A stretch of 64,000 bases of DNA from Bacillus sp. AFS006103. GTDB taxonomy: Bacteria > Bacillota > Bacilli > Bacillales > Cytobacillaceae. The translations under genes were made by a program, and so were the position numbers. The stretch covers positions 18,413-82,412 of the forward strand of contig NTXX01000006.1 in NCBI GenBank assembly GCA_002559145.1, given 5' to 3'. Positions 30,484-39,026 of the stretch are shown here, piece by piece. The stretch's first letter is position 1; each line of letters starts with the position of its first letter. Below the pieces are notes generated by a model that did no database searches, had not been told where the DNA came from, and saw nothing but the letters and a program-made list of their open reading frames with translations.

Positions 30484-30515
30484 TAAAAAAGGCCAGCCCA
30501 CCCCCGTGGACCAGC
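30484..30515 (-). terminator. Terminator of pta
   Basis: Leftward GGCTGGTCCAC-GGGGG-TGGGCTGGCC (some G-T pairs) followed by TTTTTTA. Confidence 0.8.
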
Positions 30516-30533
30516 CCCTCCCAAATCAAACGC

Positions 30534-31505
30534 TTATAACCCCTGTGCTGCTGTAATTAACGCCAGTTTGTAGACGTCTTCTTCGTTACAACCGCGCGAT
30601 AAATCATTTACCGGTGCGTTTAAGCCCTGTAGGATCGGTCCAACCGCTTCAAAGCCGCCTAAGCGCTGCGCAATTTTATAACCGATATTTCCTGCTTCAA
30701 GACTCGGAAAAATGAACACATTCGCATCGCCTTGGAGCGGTGAATCTGGTGCCTTACTTTTAGCAACAGAAGGAACAAATGCTGCATCAAACTGAAACTC
30801 TCCGTCCAATACAAGCGATGAGTCACGGCGCTTCGCTTCTTCTACTGCTGCTGCCACCCGTTCTGTTTCCGGAGATTTAGCGGAACCTTTTGTTGAAAAA
30901 CTAAGCATCGCAATGCGCGGCTCGATATCAAACATGTTAGCTGTCTTCGCACTTTCAATCGCAATTTCAGCTAAATCATTACTGTCCGGTGCAATATTAA
31001 TCGCACAATCAGCGAACACATACTTTTCATCCTCACGAACCATGATGAACACACCAGACGTCTTCTTGACGCCTTCTTTTGTTTTGATGATTTGCAAGGC
31101 AGGGCGTACCGTATCCGCAGTCGAGTGGGCTGCACCGCTGACAAGACCGTGTGCTTTATTTAAATACACCAACATCGTGCCGAAATAGTTTTCATCAAGC
31201 AAGATTTTGCGGGCATCCTCTTCGGTTGCTTTCCCCTTACGGCGGTCCACAAACGCTGCCACAAGTTCATCCATGCCTGCATAGCTTGCAGGGTCATAAA
31301 TTTCTGCATCATCGAGCGATACGCCAACCTCAGCTGCTTTGGCCTGAACCTGTTCGATGTTGCCAATCAAGATCGGTGTCATTAATTTCTCTGCAGCTAA
31401 ACGACCTGCAGCTTTGACAATCCGTTCGTCTAATCCTTCTGGAAAAACAATCTTCAAATCACGTCCAGAAACTTTTTGCTTCAATCCTTCAAATAAATCA
31501 CTCAC
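30534..31505 (-). CDS. pta: Phosphate acetyltransferase
   Basis: Interconverts acetyl-CoA and acetyl phosphate for acetate overflow. 323 aa, normal for the short Bacillus-type Pta. Motifs: VFPEGLDERIVKAAG, GLVSGAAHSTADTVRPALQ, MLSFSTKGSAKSPE and NVFIFPSLEAGNIGYKIAQRL. GTG start at 31505 behind GGGAGG. Divergent from hemQ, as in B. subtilis. Confidence 0.97.
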   Translation of the reverse strand: MSDLFEGLKQKVSGRDLKIVFPEGLDERIVKAAGRLAAEKLMTPILIGNIEQVQAKAAEVGVSLDDAEIYDPASYAGMDELVAAFVDRRKGKATEEDARKILLDENYFGTMLVYLNKAHGLVSGAAHSTADTVRPALQIIKTKEGVKKTSGVFIMVREDEKYVFADCAINIAPDSNDLAEIAIESAKTANMFDIEPRIAMLSFSTKGSAKSPETERVAAAVEEAKRRDSSLVLDGEFQFDAAFVPSVAKSKAPDSPLQGDANVFIFPSLEAGNIGYKIAQRLGGFEAVGPILQGLNAPVNDLSRGCNEEDVYKLALITAAQGL

Positions 31506-31717
31506 GACAATAATCCTCCCTTAATAAACCTACTTCATTAGCATACTTTACCGTTTTTAAATTTCAAGGATATCACTCACTGCGGCTAAAAGTTTATTTT
31601 TTCAAAAAATTACACGCTAAGGTTTATGGTTTACTTTTCATAATAAAAATATCCATAAAAGGGTTTCGAAAGGTTTATTCGCGCGCCACTGGGTCAAACT
31701 ATGATATAGTATGAATG

Positions 31718-31740
31718 TAAATAAGAAGAATGATTATTTA
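31718..31740. promoter_or_regulatory. Inverted repeat in the hemQ 5' leader
   Basis: TAAATAA - 9 bp - TTATTTA, perfect arms, ending directly before GGAGTG of hemQ. A TATAGT at 31705-31710 may be the -10, but no convincing -35 is present. Possible operator or small hairpin. Confidence 0.4.
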
Positions 31741-31752
31741 GGAGTGATTATA

Positions 31753-32496
31753 ATGAGTGAAGCAGCAGTAACGCTTGATGGCTGGTATTGCCTCCATGAT
31801 TTCCGTACCGTTGATTGGACAACTTGGAAAATGCTCCCTAGTGATGAGCGAGAGGAAGCTATCCACGAGTTTTTAAGTCTAGTTGAGGAGTGGAATGCGA
31901 CGCAGGGACGTAAAGAAGGCAGCCATGCTTTATATACCATTGTTGGGCAAAAAGCCGATTTTATGATGATGATTCTTCGTCCGACGATGGATGAACTGAA
32001 CCAAATTGAAACCGAATTCAATAAAACAAGATTGGCTGAATTCACCGTGCCTGCCCATTCTTATGTTTCGGTTGTTGAACTAAGTAATTACTTGCCTGAA
32101 GGTGAGGACCCTTACCAAAATCCGCAAATTTTAGCCCGTCTGTACCCGACGCTGCCTAAAACCAAATATGTCTGCTTCTATCCAATGGATAAGAAACGCG
32201 AGGGTAACGATAATTGGTACATGCTGCCGATGGCAGAGCGTAAAAGTTTGATGCGCAGCCACGGAATGATTGGCCGTACATACGCTGGTAAGGTAAAGCA
32301 AATCATCACTGGTTCGGTTGGTTTTGATGATTATGAATGGGGCGTCACCTTGTTTGCTGAGGATGTCCTTCAGTTTAAAAAGCTTGTCTATGAAATGCGT
32401 TTTGATGAGGTAAGTGCTAGATACGGAGAATTTGGCTCCTTCTTTGTTGGCAACATTTTAGAGGAAGAACGGATCGCTAGTTTCCTTCATGTATAA
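31753..32496 (+). CDS. hemQ: Coproheme decarboxylase
   Basis: Last step of the coproporphyrin-dependent haem pathway of Gram-positives: decarboxylates coproheme to haem b. 247 aa from the ATG at 31753 (GGAGTG 6 bp upstream). Chlorite-dismutase fold with [15 protein letters not shown] at the start and the haem-ligand His in [19 protein letters not shown]. Haem supply matters for the cytochromes encoded in the fdh and nos operons of this window. Equivalent to B. subtilis ywfI beside pta. Confidence 0.95.
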   Translation: MSEAAVTLDGWYCLHDFRTVDWTTWKMLPSDEREEAIHEFLSLVEEWNATQGRKEGSHALYTIVGQKADFMMMILRPTMDELNQIETEFNKTRLAEFTVPAHSYVSVVELSNYLPEGEDPYQNPQILARLYPTLPKTKYVCFYPMDKKREGNDNWYMLPMAERKSLMRSHGMIGRTYAGKVKQIITGSVGFDDYEWGVTLFAEDVLQFKKLVYEMRFDEVSARYGEFGSFFVGNILEEERIASFLHV

Positions 32497-32729
32497 TTTT
32501 TTAAAAAGTTCTCAGTTTTCAGCTGGGGACTTTTTTCTGTTCTACCCGGTTAGCTAGTCATATTCCGTTCCTTGTGCTCATACTATTTAAACAGCGAGTC
32601 TAAGAAAGAACTCCACTACTCTCAAATACAGAAAAGTTTATATTTCCCCGTTGGAACATATTTGGGTTGTAGGGAGTATTAATAGGTTGTTGGGCCACTC
32701 GTTTTATTCATTTTTTAGGAGGGAAAAAG

Positions 32730-33209
32730 ATGAATCAATATTACAATCCACAGGGATTTCAGCCTTATCCGGGAGCATCTGGGCAACAGCAAGGAGATCC
32801 AAGGGTGCAGGGGGGCGGGCAAAGTTTTTATCCGGCACCTGGTGCACAAGGATTTCCGCAATTCCCACCGGCCGGGGCAGGATCAGGATCGCCTTCAGCA
32901 CCAGCAGCGCAAGCACCTGGCATGCTGCCAATTGAGCAATCGTACATCGAAAATATCTTACGGTTAAATAAGGGGAAATTGGTAACTGTCTTTGCCACTT
33001 TTGAAGGAAACAATCAATGGAATGCGAAGGAATTTAAAGGGATTATTGAAGCTGCAGGAAGAGATCATGTCATCTTGAGCGATCCACAATCCGGGGCAAG
33101 GTTCCTCATCCCAATGGTCGCGGTCGATTACGTCCAATTTTCGGAAGAAATTGAGTATGAATATCCATATGGCAGTGCTCCACCGTTAGCTACTTACCCG
33201 CCAAGATAA
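32730..33209 (+). CDS. gerQ: Spore coat protein GerQ
   Basis: Inner-coat protein crosslinked by transglutaminase and needed to localise the cortex lytic enzyme CwlJ. 159 aa. N-terminal Pro/Gln/Gly-rich half (NPQGFQPYPGASG) and a conserved C-terminal domain (MLPIEQSYIENILRLNKGK, VFATFEGN, FKGIIEAAGRDHVILSDP). AGGAGGG lies 7 bp before the ATG. Expression in the mother cell is inferred from the family. The preceding 233-bp gap shows no gene. Confidence 0.95.
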   Translation: MNQYYNPQGFQPYPGASGQQQGDPRVQGGGQSFYPAPGAQGFPQFPPAGAGSGSPSAPAAQAPGMLPIEQSYIENILRLNKGKLVTVFATFEGNNQWNAKEFKGIIEAAGRDHVILSDPQSGARFLIPMVAVDYVQFSEEIEYEYPYGSAPPLATYPPR

Positions 33210-33223
33210 ATCATATCAAGCAA

Positions 33224-33250
33224 ACACCAATTGTGCGCCAATTGGTGTTT
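33224..33250 (+). terminator. Terminator of gerQ
   Basis: AAACACCAATTG - TGCGC - CAATTGGTGTTT followed by TTGTTTTT. Confidence 0.9.
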
Positions 33251-33303
33251 TTGTTTTTCGATAAAAAAAGACACCGGGAACCCCTCCCAATGCCATAAAG
33301 TAA

Positions 33304-33678
33304 TTACAAATGTTTAACTGCGCCAACAACAATTAGGATCCAGGCTACTAAGAAGCAGACACCGCCAATTGGTGTGATCGCCCCTAAGATACCAATCTTT
33401 GTTAAGCTTAATACATATAAACTGCCGCTAAAGAAGATAATACCGGCCAGCATCAGCCATCCTGCCCAAGTAAATTGCGGGCTGGCAGAGGCTACTTTCC
33501 CGATGAGGAGACCTATAATCATGATCCCTATTGCGTGGAACATTTGATAGGTGACACCCGTTTTCCAAATATCCAAATAATGGGCATCCAATTTATCCTT
33601 TAACCCATGAGCACCAAAGGCCCCAAGCGCAACCGCTATGAAGGCGTTGATCGCACCGACTATGATAAAAGCTTTCAT
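33304..33678 (-). CDS. ywdK: DUF423 membrane protein
   Basis: 124-residue integral membrane protein with four hydrophobic helices. Family signature: INAFIAVALGAFGAHGLKD at the start and GSLYVLSLT near residue 85, ending GGVCFLVAWILIVVGAVKHL. Function unknown. Same location as B. subtilis ywdK next to gerQ (ywdL). Confidence 0.92.
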   Translation of the reverse strand: MKAFIIVGAINAFIAVALGAFGAHGLKDKLDAHYLDIWKTGVTYQMFHAIGIMIIGLLIGKVASASPQFTWAGWLMLAGIIFFSGSLYVLSLTKIGILGAITPIGGVCFLVAWILIVVGAVKHL

Positions 33679-33717
33679 CTAAAAATTCCCCCTATTTTTT
33701 AGCTCTGTTTAACTGGT

Positions 33718-33764
33718 CTGTTGATTCCCGCTCCAGGCGCTTCGCTTTCCGCTCCAATCAACAG
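33718..33764. repeat. Short palindromic element between ywdI and ywdK
   Basis: Perfect 9-bp arms CTGTTGATT / AATCAACAG enclose CCCGCTCCAGGCGCTTCGC, a block of a common Bacillus intergenic repeat type. No coding content. Confidence 0.55.
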
Positions 33765-33803
33765 AGTGGTTGAATCAACAATGTGCCTTAATTTAGCCTT
33801 TTG

Positions 33804-34124
33804 TTAAAAATCAAACAATGAATCCCCGTTGGCTTCGTTCTCCATGTCAAGTTTTTTCGGCTGTTGTAATGTTGGTGTTTGTTGAATGACTGGCTGGCTC
33901 ATCACAGGCTGTTGGTACGCCTGAAAGGAGATGGCTGGTTGAACCGATGGCGTGGGAGCCAACGTCACCTCGCTTGTCAGTGACGGTTTTTCGTCTAGCA
34001 GCAACTCGCATAATATTTTAATAGAATAGACTTTTTCTCGCAAGCTTTCTTCCTTGGTGCTGCTTTTCGCCAGCATCAATTCTGCCTCTATTTTCGTTAA
34101 TAGTTTTTGGACGGATATATTCAT
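33804..34124 (-). CDS. ywdI: YwdI family (DUF5327) protein
   Basis: 106 aa. Helical N-terminal half (SVQKLLTKIEAELMLAKSS, REKVYSIKILCELLL) and a Pro/Gln-rich tail ending NEANGDSLFDF. The function is unknown; identity rests on the N-terminal pattern and the ywdK neighbour. Single gene with the parS site about 105 bp upstream. Confidence 0.8.
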   Translation of the reverse strand: MNISVQKLLTKIEAELMLAKSSTKEESLREKVYSIKILCELLLDEKPSLTSEVTLAPTPSVQPAISFQAYQQPVMSQPVIQQTPTLQQPKKLDMENEANGDSLFDF

Positions 34125-34228
34125 TTTGAAATTACCTCTCTATTTTCGACTATTATCTCATCATACACGAGTACGACTCCTTTTACGAAAAATCAAACCA
34201 TTCGTTAGGACTCTCGACAAAATCCCAC

Positions 34229-34244
34229 TGTTCCACGTGAAACA
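34229..34244. other. parS: parS site (Spo0J/ParB binding)
   Basis: TGTTCCACGTGAAACA is a perfect match to the Bacillus parS consensus (TGTTNCACGTGAAACA). ParB loads here, spreads as a clamp and recruits SMC/condensin. It lies in the intergenic gap between ywdI and the yvgK-like gene. parS sites cluster near the replication origin, so the window is probably origin-proximal. Confidence 0.95.
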
Positions 34245-34284
34245 AGTCAGATTTTGTCCTATCAATAACCGGCGAATTTCCTTT

Positions 34285-35226
34285 TTAAAAAGTCTCATAT
34301 ATAATGGATCCTGTTTGAGAAATTTCATAATCACCCAGTGAGTTTATTTCTGATTGAAACAGCTGAGAAGATAAAGTTTCCTTTACAATTTGAATCAGTT
34401 TTTCATTTTCAGGTGTTTTTAAAATAACTAGATCGTAACGTTCCGTTATTAACGGAACAAAGTCTATTCCAACGATCTTAGCAGCCTTTTCAATTCCCAC
34501 TCCTACATCTGCGATCCCAGTAGAGACAGCAGAAGCAACACTTAAGTGATTCGTCTCTTCGTGCTCATACCCATTTATATTCTTAGAAGAAATATTGTGT
34601 ATTCTGAGCTGTTCATCGAGAAGGATCCTTGCACCCGACCCTTTCTCTCGATTGATGATTTTTACATCCTCTTGATTTATATCAGCCCACGTCATGATGT
34701 GGAGCGGGTTTCCCTTTTGAACATAAAAACCGGCTTTTCTTGAAACAAGATTGATTAAAATATAAGGAGTGCCCACCAAAATCTTTTTTACATAAGGTAG
34801 ATTGTATTCTTCTGTATCTCCATCAAACATATGTAAGCTAACTATTTCACATTCACCATTATATAAAGAAATGAGGCTGTTTAAACTTCCTGAATAGGAA
34901 CGTAAGGCTTTATAGGTGGAAGATTTCTCAATGTGTTTACCTAGGATATCTAGAATAATGTCTTGTCCACTAATGACAATGTTTTTGGATGCCCTTGGTT
35001 CCATTCTTTGTTGATGCCATTCTTGGGCAGGAGGAGTCGTGCTCTGATTTGACTTATTATTAGATATGTAATGATCCAAATCCTTTGCATCCATCCGCAT
35101 CTGTCTTCCCACACGGAATACAGGAATTTCCCCTTTTTTTATCAAATCATATATGGTTAGTTTCGAGACCTTTAATAGCTGCGATACTTCTTCAATTGTA
35201 TAGGAAATCTCCTTAGACATGTCCAT
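34285..35226 (-). CDS. yvgK: HTH and periplasmic-binding-like regulator of molybdate genes (YvgK type)
   Basis: 313 aa. Residues ~8-55 are an excisionase/MerR-type helix-turn-helix (YTIEEVSQLLKVSKLTIYDL, GEIPVFRVGRQMRM). Residues ~85-310 are a cytosolic periplasmic-binding-like domain (SLHMFDGDTEEYNLPYV, NREKGSGARILLDEQL, GIADVGVGIEKAAKI) with no signal peptide. B. subtilis yvgK has this architecture and stands beside modA-modB. Probably senses molybdate or cofactor and controls the divergent modA. Two ATGs (35226, 35220) follow AAGGAGG; either may be used. Confidence 0.85.
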   Translation of the reverse strand: MDMSKEISYTIEEVSQLLKVSKLTIYDLIKKGEIPVFRVGRQMRMDAKDLDHYISNNKSNQSTTPPAQEWHQQRMEPRASKNIVISGQDIILDILGKHIEKSSTYKALRSYSGSLNSLISLYNGECEIVSLHMFDGDTEEYNLPYVKKILVGTPYILINLVSRKAGFYVQKGNPLHIMTWADINQEDVKIINREKGSGARILLDEQLRIHNISSKNINGYEHEETNHLSVASAVSTGIADVGVGIEKAAKIVGIDFVPLITERYDLVILKTPENEKLIQIVKETLSSQLFQSEINSLGDYEISQTGSIIYETF

Positions 35227-35324
35227 CCCTCCTCCTTCTATTGTATCTTATTATTTTTTAATAAGCATATTCTTACTAAAATTGCCGTTTGTGATTTCCT
35301 TCATATCATAACCAATTATAATTA

Positions 35325-35342
35325 GTTATAATTAGATATAAC
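35325..35342. promoter_or_regulatory. Candidate molybdate operator upstream of modA
   Basis: GTTATA-ATTAGA-TATAAC, a perfect inverted repeat with a 6-bp spacer, 25 bp before the modA start. A 10-bp direct repeat TTATAATTAG occurs at 35316 and 35326. The layout recalls E. coli ModE boxes (TATA-N6-TATA type), although no ModE is present here. Confidence 0.5.
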
Positions 35343-35366
35343 CACTTATAAGGAGAGAGAGACAAA

Positions 35367-36173
35367 TTGAAAAAAGGTTATCCATTATTTTTATCAATGT
35401 TATTGTTTTTACTTGTCTTTACAGGATGTTCAGCTAATGAACAAAGTAAAAAGCACTCAGTGGAAAAACAAGCGGCCCCTGAAAAGAATGTCGAATTGAC
35501 GATTTCAGCGGCAGCAAGTTTGCAAGACGCCTTGACTGAAATTACATCAAATTTTAATAAAGAACATGGTCATCTGAAAATTAACTATAACTTTGGCGCT
35601 TCTGGAGCGTTGCAACAGCAAATTTCACAAGGAGCACCTGTCGATCTTTTCTTCTCTGCAGCAGAGGATAAATTCGATCAATTAGTGACAGATGGTCTTA
35701 TTGAAAAGAAAAATGGGGTCGATTTGGTTGGTAATGAGCTTGTCCTTGTCGTTCCAAAGGAATCCACAAAAGGAATTAAAACGTTTGAAGATCTTACGAA
35801 AGCCGATAAGATTTCGATTGGGACTCCTGAATCTGTCCCAGCAGGTGAATATGCGAAAGAGATACTAGGAAACTTAACGATTTGGAACTCAGTTAAAGGG
35901 AAAATCGTCTATGCCAAGGATGTACGCCAAGTGCTTACCTATGTGGAAACAGGAAATGTTGATGCGGGAATAGTTTATAAAACAGATGCATTAACCTCAA
36001 CTAAAGTGAAAATCGCAGCAACTGCTGATAAAAAGACCCATACTCCCATCGTGTATCCTGTTGGAATCATCAAGGCTAGTAGCCATCCAAATGAAGCCAT
36101 GTTATTCTATGAATATCTAAACAGTAATGAAGCGATGGAAGTTTTCAAAAAATATGGATTTAAAGGACTGTAA
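35367..36173 (+). CDS. modA: Molybdate ABC transporter substrate-binding lipoprotein
   Basis: Extracellular molybdate/tungstate-binding lipoprotein. 268 aa. TTG start at 35367 behind AGGAGAGAG. Lipobox VFTGC with Cys21 as the acylation site. Binding-site landmarks: ISAAASLQDALTEI, NFGASGALQQQISQGAPVDLFFSA, GTPESVPAGEYAKE and VETGNVDAGIVYKTDA. Followed after 9 bp by modB; supplies molybdenum for the formate dehydrogenase encoded nearby. Confidence 0.95.
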   Translation: MKKGYPLFLSMLLFLLVFTGCSANEQSKKHSVEKQAAPEKNVELTISAAASLQDALTEITSNFNKEHGHLKINYNFGASGALQQQISQGAPVDLFFSAAEDKFDQLVTDGLIEKKNGVDLVGNELVLVVPKESTKGIKTFEDLTKADKISIGTPESVPAGEYAKEILGNLTIWNSVKGKIVYAKDVRQVLTYVETGNVDAGIVYKTDALTSTKVKIAATADKKTHTPIVYPVGIIKASSHPNEAMLFYEYLNSNEAMEVFKKYGFKGL

Positions 36174-36182
36174 TATAGTACA

Positions 36183-36845
36183 ATGGCAGACAACTTTTGG
36201 GCTCCAGTCAAACTATCGATAGAGATTGCTTTCACTTCAGGTATCATTGTCTTGATTATGGGGTTAATTTTAGGGAAGGTTATGGCGAATGCAAAATTCA
36301 CAGGGAAAGTTTTCATTGAAACCCTATTCCTTTTGCCATTAGTTTTACCCCCGACTGTTGTGGGTTTTTTGTTAATCGTTCTATTTGGCAGGCAAAGCCC
36401 AATCGGACAATTGATAGAATGGTTGTTTGAACAGCCCGTTATGTTTACCTGGTGGGCTGCCGTCATTGCATCCACGATTGTGGCGTTCCCGCTTATGTAT
36501 CAATCCGCCAAGACCGGGTTTGAGGCGATTCCTGAAGATATTGAGGGGGCAGCCCGAGTAGATGGGGCGAATGAATTCAAGCTATTTCTTTTAGTGACCA
36601 TTCCACTTTCACTAAAATCAATTATTTCTGGTGGAATTTTAAGTTTTGCACGAGCGTTAGGTGAATTTGGGGCCACGCTTATGTTTGCGGGAAACATCCC
36701 TGGGAAAACACAAACGATCCCCACAGCTATCTATATTGCCATTGACTCTGGTAATATGCATTTGGCTTGGTTATGGGTACTAACTATAATTGGCATTTCA
36801 TTTATTATGTTAGTCTGCGTACATCTCTCAAAATCTAATAGCTAA
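36183..36845 (+). CDS. modB: Molybdate ABC transporter permease
   Basis: Inner-membrane permease. 220 aa with about five to six hydrophobic helices and the cytoplasmic EAA loop GFEAIPEDIEGAARVDGANEFKLF near residue 110. LLPLVLPPTVVGFLL and LSFARALGEFGATLMFAG are typical ModB segments. The ribosome binding site (AAAGGA inside the modA end) is distant. No modC follows; the operon stops at a strong terminator, so the ATPase must come from elsewhere, as in B. subtilis modAB. Confidence 0.95.
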   Translation: MADNFWAPVKLSIEIAFTSGIIVLIMGLILGKVMANAKFTGKVFIETLFLLPLVLPPTVVGFLLIVLFGRQSPIGQLIEWLFEQPVMFTWWAAVIASTIVAFPLMYQSAKTGFEAIPEDIEGAARVDGANEFKLFLLVTIPLSLKSIISGGILSFARALGEFGATLMFAGNIPGKTQTIPTAIYIAIDSGNMHLAWLWVLTIIGISFIMLVCVHLSKSNS

Positions 36846-36856
36846 TCATACCTCAC

Positions 36857-36894
36857 AAATAAACCCGTACCCCAAAATAGGTACGGGTTTATTT
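36857..36894 (+). terminator. Terminator of modAB
   Basis: AAATAAACCCGTACC - loop - GGTACGGGTTTATTT, 15-bp stem. Its core is repeated in the hairpin at 37240-37273. Confidence 0.9.
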
Positions 36895-36930
36895 CATTCA
36901 CAGGACATTTCACATATGTTTCGGCGCTAA

Positions 36931-37188
36931 GAAGGACATTTTCCGATTCCCAATTGGGATTTGCCCTTCTTCGATTTCATGAAGGACATTTCTCTCGACT
37001 TTCCACGAGGATTTGCCCTTCTTCGATTTCATGAAGGACATTTCTCTCGATTTTCCATGAGGATTTGTCCTTCATCGACTTCATGAAGGACATTTCTTCT
37101 GATTTTCCATGGGAATTTGTCCTTCATCGACTTCATGAAGGACATTTCTTCCGATTTCCCATGGGGATTTGTCCTTCATTGACTTTAT
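36931..37188. repeat. Five-unit 52-bp palindromic array
   Basis: Units start at 36931 (50 bp), 36981, 37033, 37085 and 37137 (52 bp each). Each is GAAGGACA...TGTCCTTC or GCCCTTC as inverted arms about 41 bp apart end to end, with a central CAATTG or CCATGG-like palindrome, then an 11-bp spacer such as ATCGACTTCAT. A degenerate sixth half-unit follows. It fills the 461-bp gap between convergent modB and moeB. No ORF; not a CRISPR because spacers are nearly identical. Confidence 0.85.
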
Positions 37189-37239
37189 GAGGGATATTTT
37201 TCTTTTTTCAAAGGTATTATTGAATTGTTTGCACCTCTA

Positions 37240-37273
37240 AAGTAACCCGTACCAAAATAGGTACGGGTTACTT
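37240..37273 (-). terminator. Terminator hairpin downstream of moeB
   Basis: AAGTAACCCGTACC - AAAATA - GGTACGGGTTACTT. The arms repeat the modAB terminator core. Poor T run leftward (TTTAGAGG). Confidence 0.7.
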
Positions 37274-37306
37274 CTATTGTCCCCATACAGCGTCCAGCGC
37301 ATGAAC

Positions 37307-38326
37307 TCATCCTAAGATCCGCTGATAAACTGACTTCGCATGGGTCAAATCCTTGGTCCCATGAATAAGGGCGCGTCCATCTTGAAAGATGACCATCCGT
37401 TCCTCGCCCATCTCGACCGACACCAAATATGGATTGCCCTTGACCACATAACCAAGCGAACTAAGCTGACCGGCCAGGCGTTCCAATGAGATCTCACCAA
37501 CTGATGAGGGACGAATTTGGACCGTATCGCGGCCGCACAGCACTGTCGTCTTTGTCATATTTTCATGATCGAGGTAGGGATAGGTCCGATCCTCACCGCA
37601 TGACAAACAGCCGGCAAACTTAGCCTTCGACATCTTCAAGCTTGTGTACTGATTTCTCCATAAATCAAAGCTGACAAAGGAGGTCCGCACTGCGTCCCAA
37701 TCCTCGACTAACATCTTCAATGCTTCCGCAGTCTGATGGGCAATTACCATCTGTACTGCCGGGGAAATAATTCCACCCGTATCACAGGTCATCCCCTGAA
37801 GCGGAAGGGAACGCAGCAGACAATTTAAACAAGGAGTCTTCCCCGGAATCATCGAAAACGTCATCCCAAAGCTGCCAACACAGGCCCCATAGATCCATGG
37901 AACATTGTATTTTTGCGAGACATCATTCATCGCCATCCGCGTTTCAAAATTATCAGTCGCATCGATCATCACATCAACGCCCACTACCAGCTCTTCCAAT
38001 AACTGAGGTGTAGCATCACCGATGATCGAAACCACTTCAACATCGGAATTGATCGCGAGCAAACGCTTTTCGGCTGCAGCCGCTTTCGGAAGCTTTTGAG
38101 CCACATCTTCCTCTGTATAGAGCTGCTGGCGTTGCAGGTTGCTGGCCTCAACATAATCGCGGTCAATGATCGTAAGCTTGCCAACGCCGGCCCGGGTCAA
38201 CACCTCCGCACTTCCTGACCCTAAGGCCCCTGCACCGATAATCAGCACATGCTTGCTGCTAATTTTCGCTTGTCCTTCTTTGCTTATCCCCGGAAAAAGG
38301 ATCTGCCGTGAATACCGTTCGTTCAT
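37307..38326 (-). CDS. moeB: MoeB/ThiF-type adenylyltransferase
   Basis: Adenylates the C-terminal Gly-Gly of MoaD so that it can receive sulfur for molybdopterin synthase. 339 aa. Nucleotide-binding VLIIGAGALGSGSAEVLTRAG near residue 30, DRDYVEASNLQRQQLY, zinc cysteines in PCLNCLL and GCLSCGEDR. The last ~90 residues after the E1 fold are an added C-terminal domain. Last gene of the fdh/moco operon, 4 bp after moaD. Confidence 0.93.
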   Translation of the reverse strand: MNERYSRQILFPGISKEGQAKISSKHVLIIGAGALGSGSAEVLTRAGVGKLTIIDRDYVEASNLQRQQLYTEEDVAQKLPKAAAAEKRLLAINSDVEVVSIIGDATPQLLEELVVGVDVMIDATDNFETRMAMNDVSQKYNVPWIYGACVGSFGMTFSMIPGKTPCLNCLLRSLPLQGMTCDTGGIISPAVQMVIAHQTAEALKMLVEDWDAVRTSFVSFDLWRNQYTSLKMSKAKFAGCLSCGEDRTYPYLDHENMTKTTVLCGRDTVQIRPSSVGEISLERLAGQLSSLGYVVKGNPYLVSVEMGEERMVIFQDGRALIHGTKDLTHAKSVYQRILG

Positions 38327-38330
38327 GCGA

Positions 38331-38564
38331 TCATCCTCCGCTTACCGGCGGAATAAAAGCAATTTCATCCCCATCACGAATGACTTCATCGTTCGCGGCA
38401 AACTCTTCATTGACCGCCGTCATCACTGTGTCCATTTTCGGGAGGTTATATTTAGCAGATAACTCTGCCTTTAACTCCGCCACTGTTTTCCCCCCAGCAT
38501 CGACGGAAAGAAACTCTGCTCCAACCGCATCACGTAAATGAGCAAAAAATAAGACCTTATTCAT
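38331..38564 (-). CDS. moaD: Molybdopterin synthase small subunit
   Basis: Ubiquitin-like sulfur carrier. 77 aa ending IAFIPPVSGG; the terminal Gly-Gly is the thiocarboxylate site. N-terminal MNKVLFFAHLRDAVG is typical. Overlaps the end of moaE by 8 nt, with GAGGAGAG inside moaE. Partner of MoaE and substrate of MoeB, both adjacent. Confidence 0.95.
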   Translation of the reverse strand: MNKVLFFAHLRDAVGAEFLSVDAGGKTVAELKAELSAKYNLPKMDTVMTAVNEEFAANDEVIRDGDEIAFIPPVSGG

Positions 38565-39021
38565 TTAAGTCACTCTCCTCAGGCTTGCCGCTCGGATAGG
38601 CGACCGTTTCAAGCTGATTGCCCATCCACGCTTCGCCCTCTTCCCAATGTTCTTTCTTCCAGATTGGGACGATTTCCTTAATCCGTTCAATCGCATAGCG
38701 GTTGGCATCATAGGAATCAGCACGGTGCGGCGTAGATACGGCAATAACGACCGCTACATCGGTAATGTCTAAGCGGCCAACCCGGTGGGTGATGGCGACG
38801 CATGCGCCTTCCCAGCGCTGTTCAATTTCCCGGCCAATCTGCTCTAGCTTTTTCACAGCCATCGCTTCATATGCTTCATAGATTAAAAATAACGTTTTCT
38901 TTCCCTTTGTTAATTCACGGACGGTTCCAATAAACGTTGTTATTGCACCCGCTTCACGCTGGACAACCTTATCAATGACTGCTTGAATATCGATGGGTTC
39001 CTTGGAGATCTGATACATCAT
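38557..39021 (-). CDS. moaE: Molybdopterin synthase catalytic subunit
   Basis: With MoaD converts cyclic pyranopterin monophosphate to molybdopterin. 154 aa. Motifs: GAITTFIGTVRELTKGKK, IYEAYEAMAVKKLEQI, ITHRVGRLDITDVAVVIAVSTPHR and the C-terminal PIWKKEHWEEGEAWMGN with the active-site Lys. Lies 5 bp after the MoeA-like gene. Confidence 0.96.
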   Translation of the reverse strand: MMYQISKEPIDIQAVIDKVVQREAGAITTFIGTVRELTKGKKTLFLIYEAYEAMAVKKLEQIGREIEQRWEGACVAITHRVGRLDITDVAVVIAVSTPHRADSYDANRYAIERIKEIVPIWKKEHWEEGEAWMGNQLETVAYPSGKPEESDLNE

Positions 39022-39026
39022 TTTGA

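Noticed and set aside
35227..35366. Molybdenum cofactor riboswitch upstream of modA
   Set aside because: The leader is too short and AT-rich, without the multi-stem pattern expected of that riboswitch.
36931..37188. CRISPR array
   Set aside because: Spacers are only 11 bp and nearly identical; repeats are diverged palindromes and there are no cas genes.
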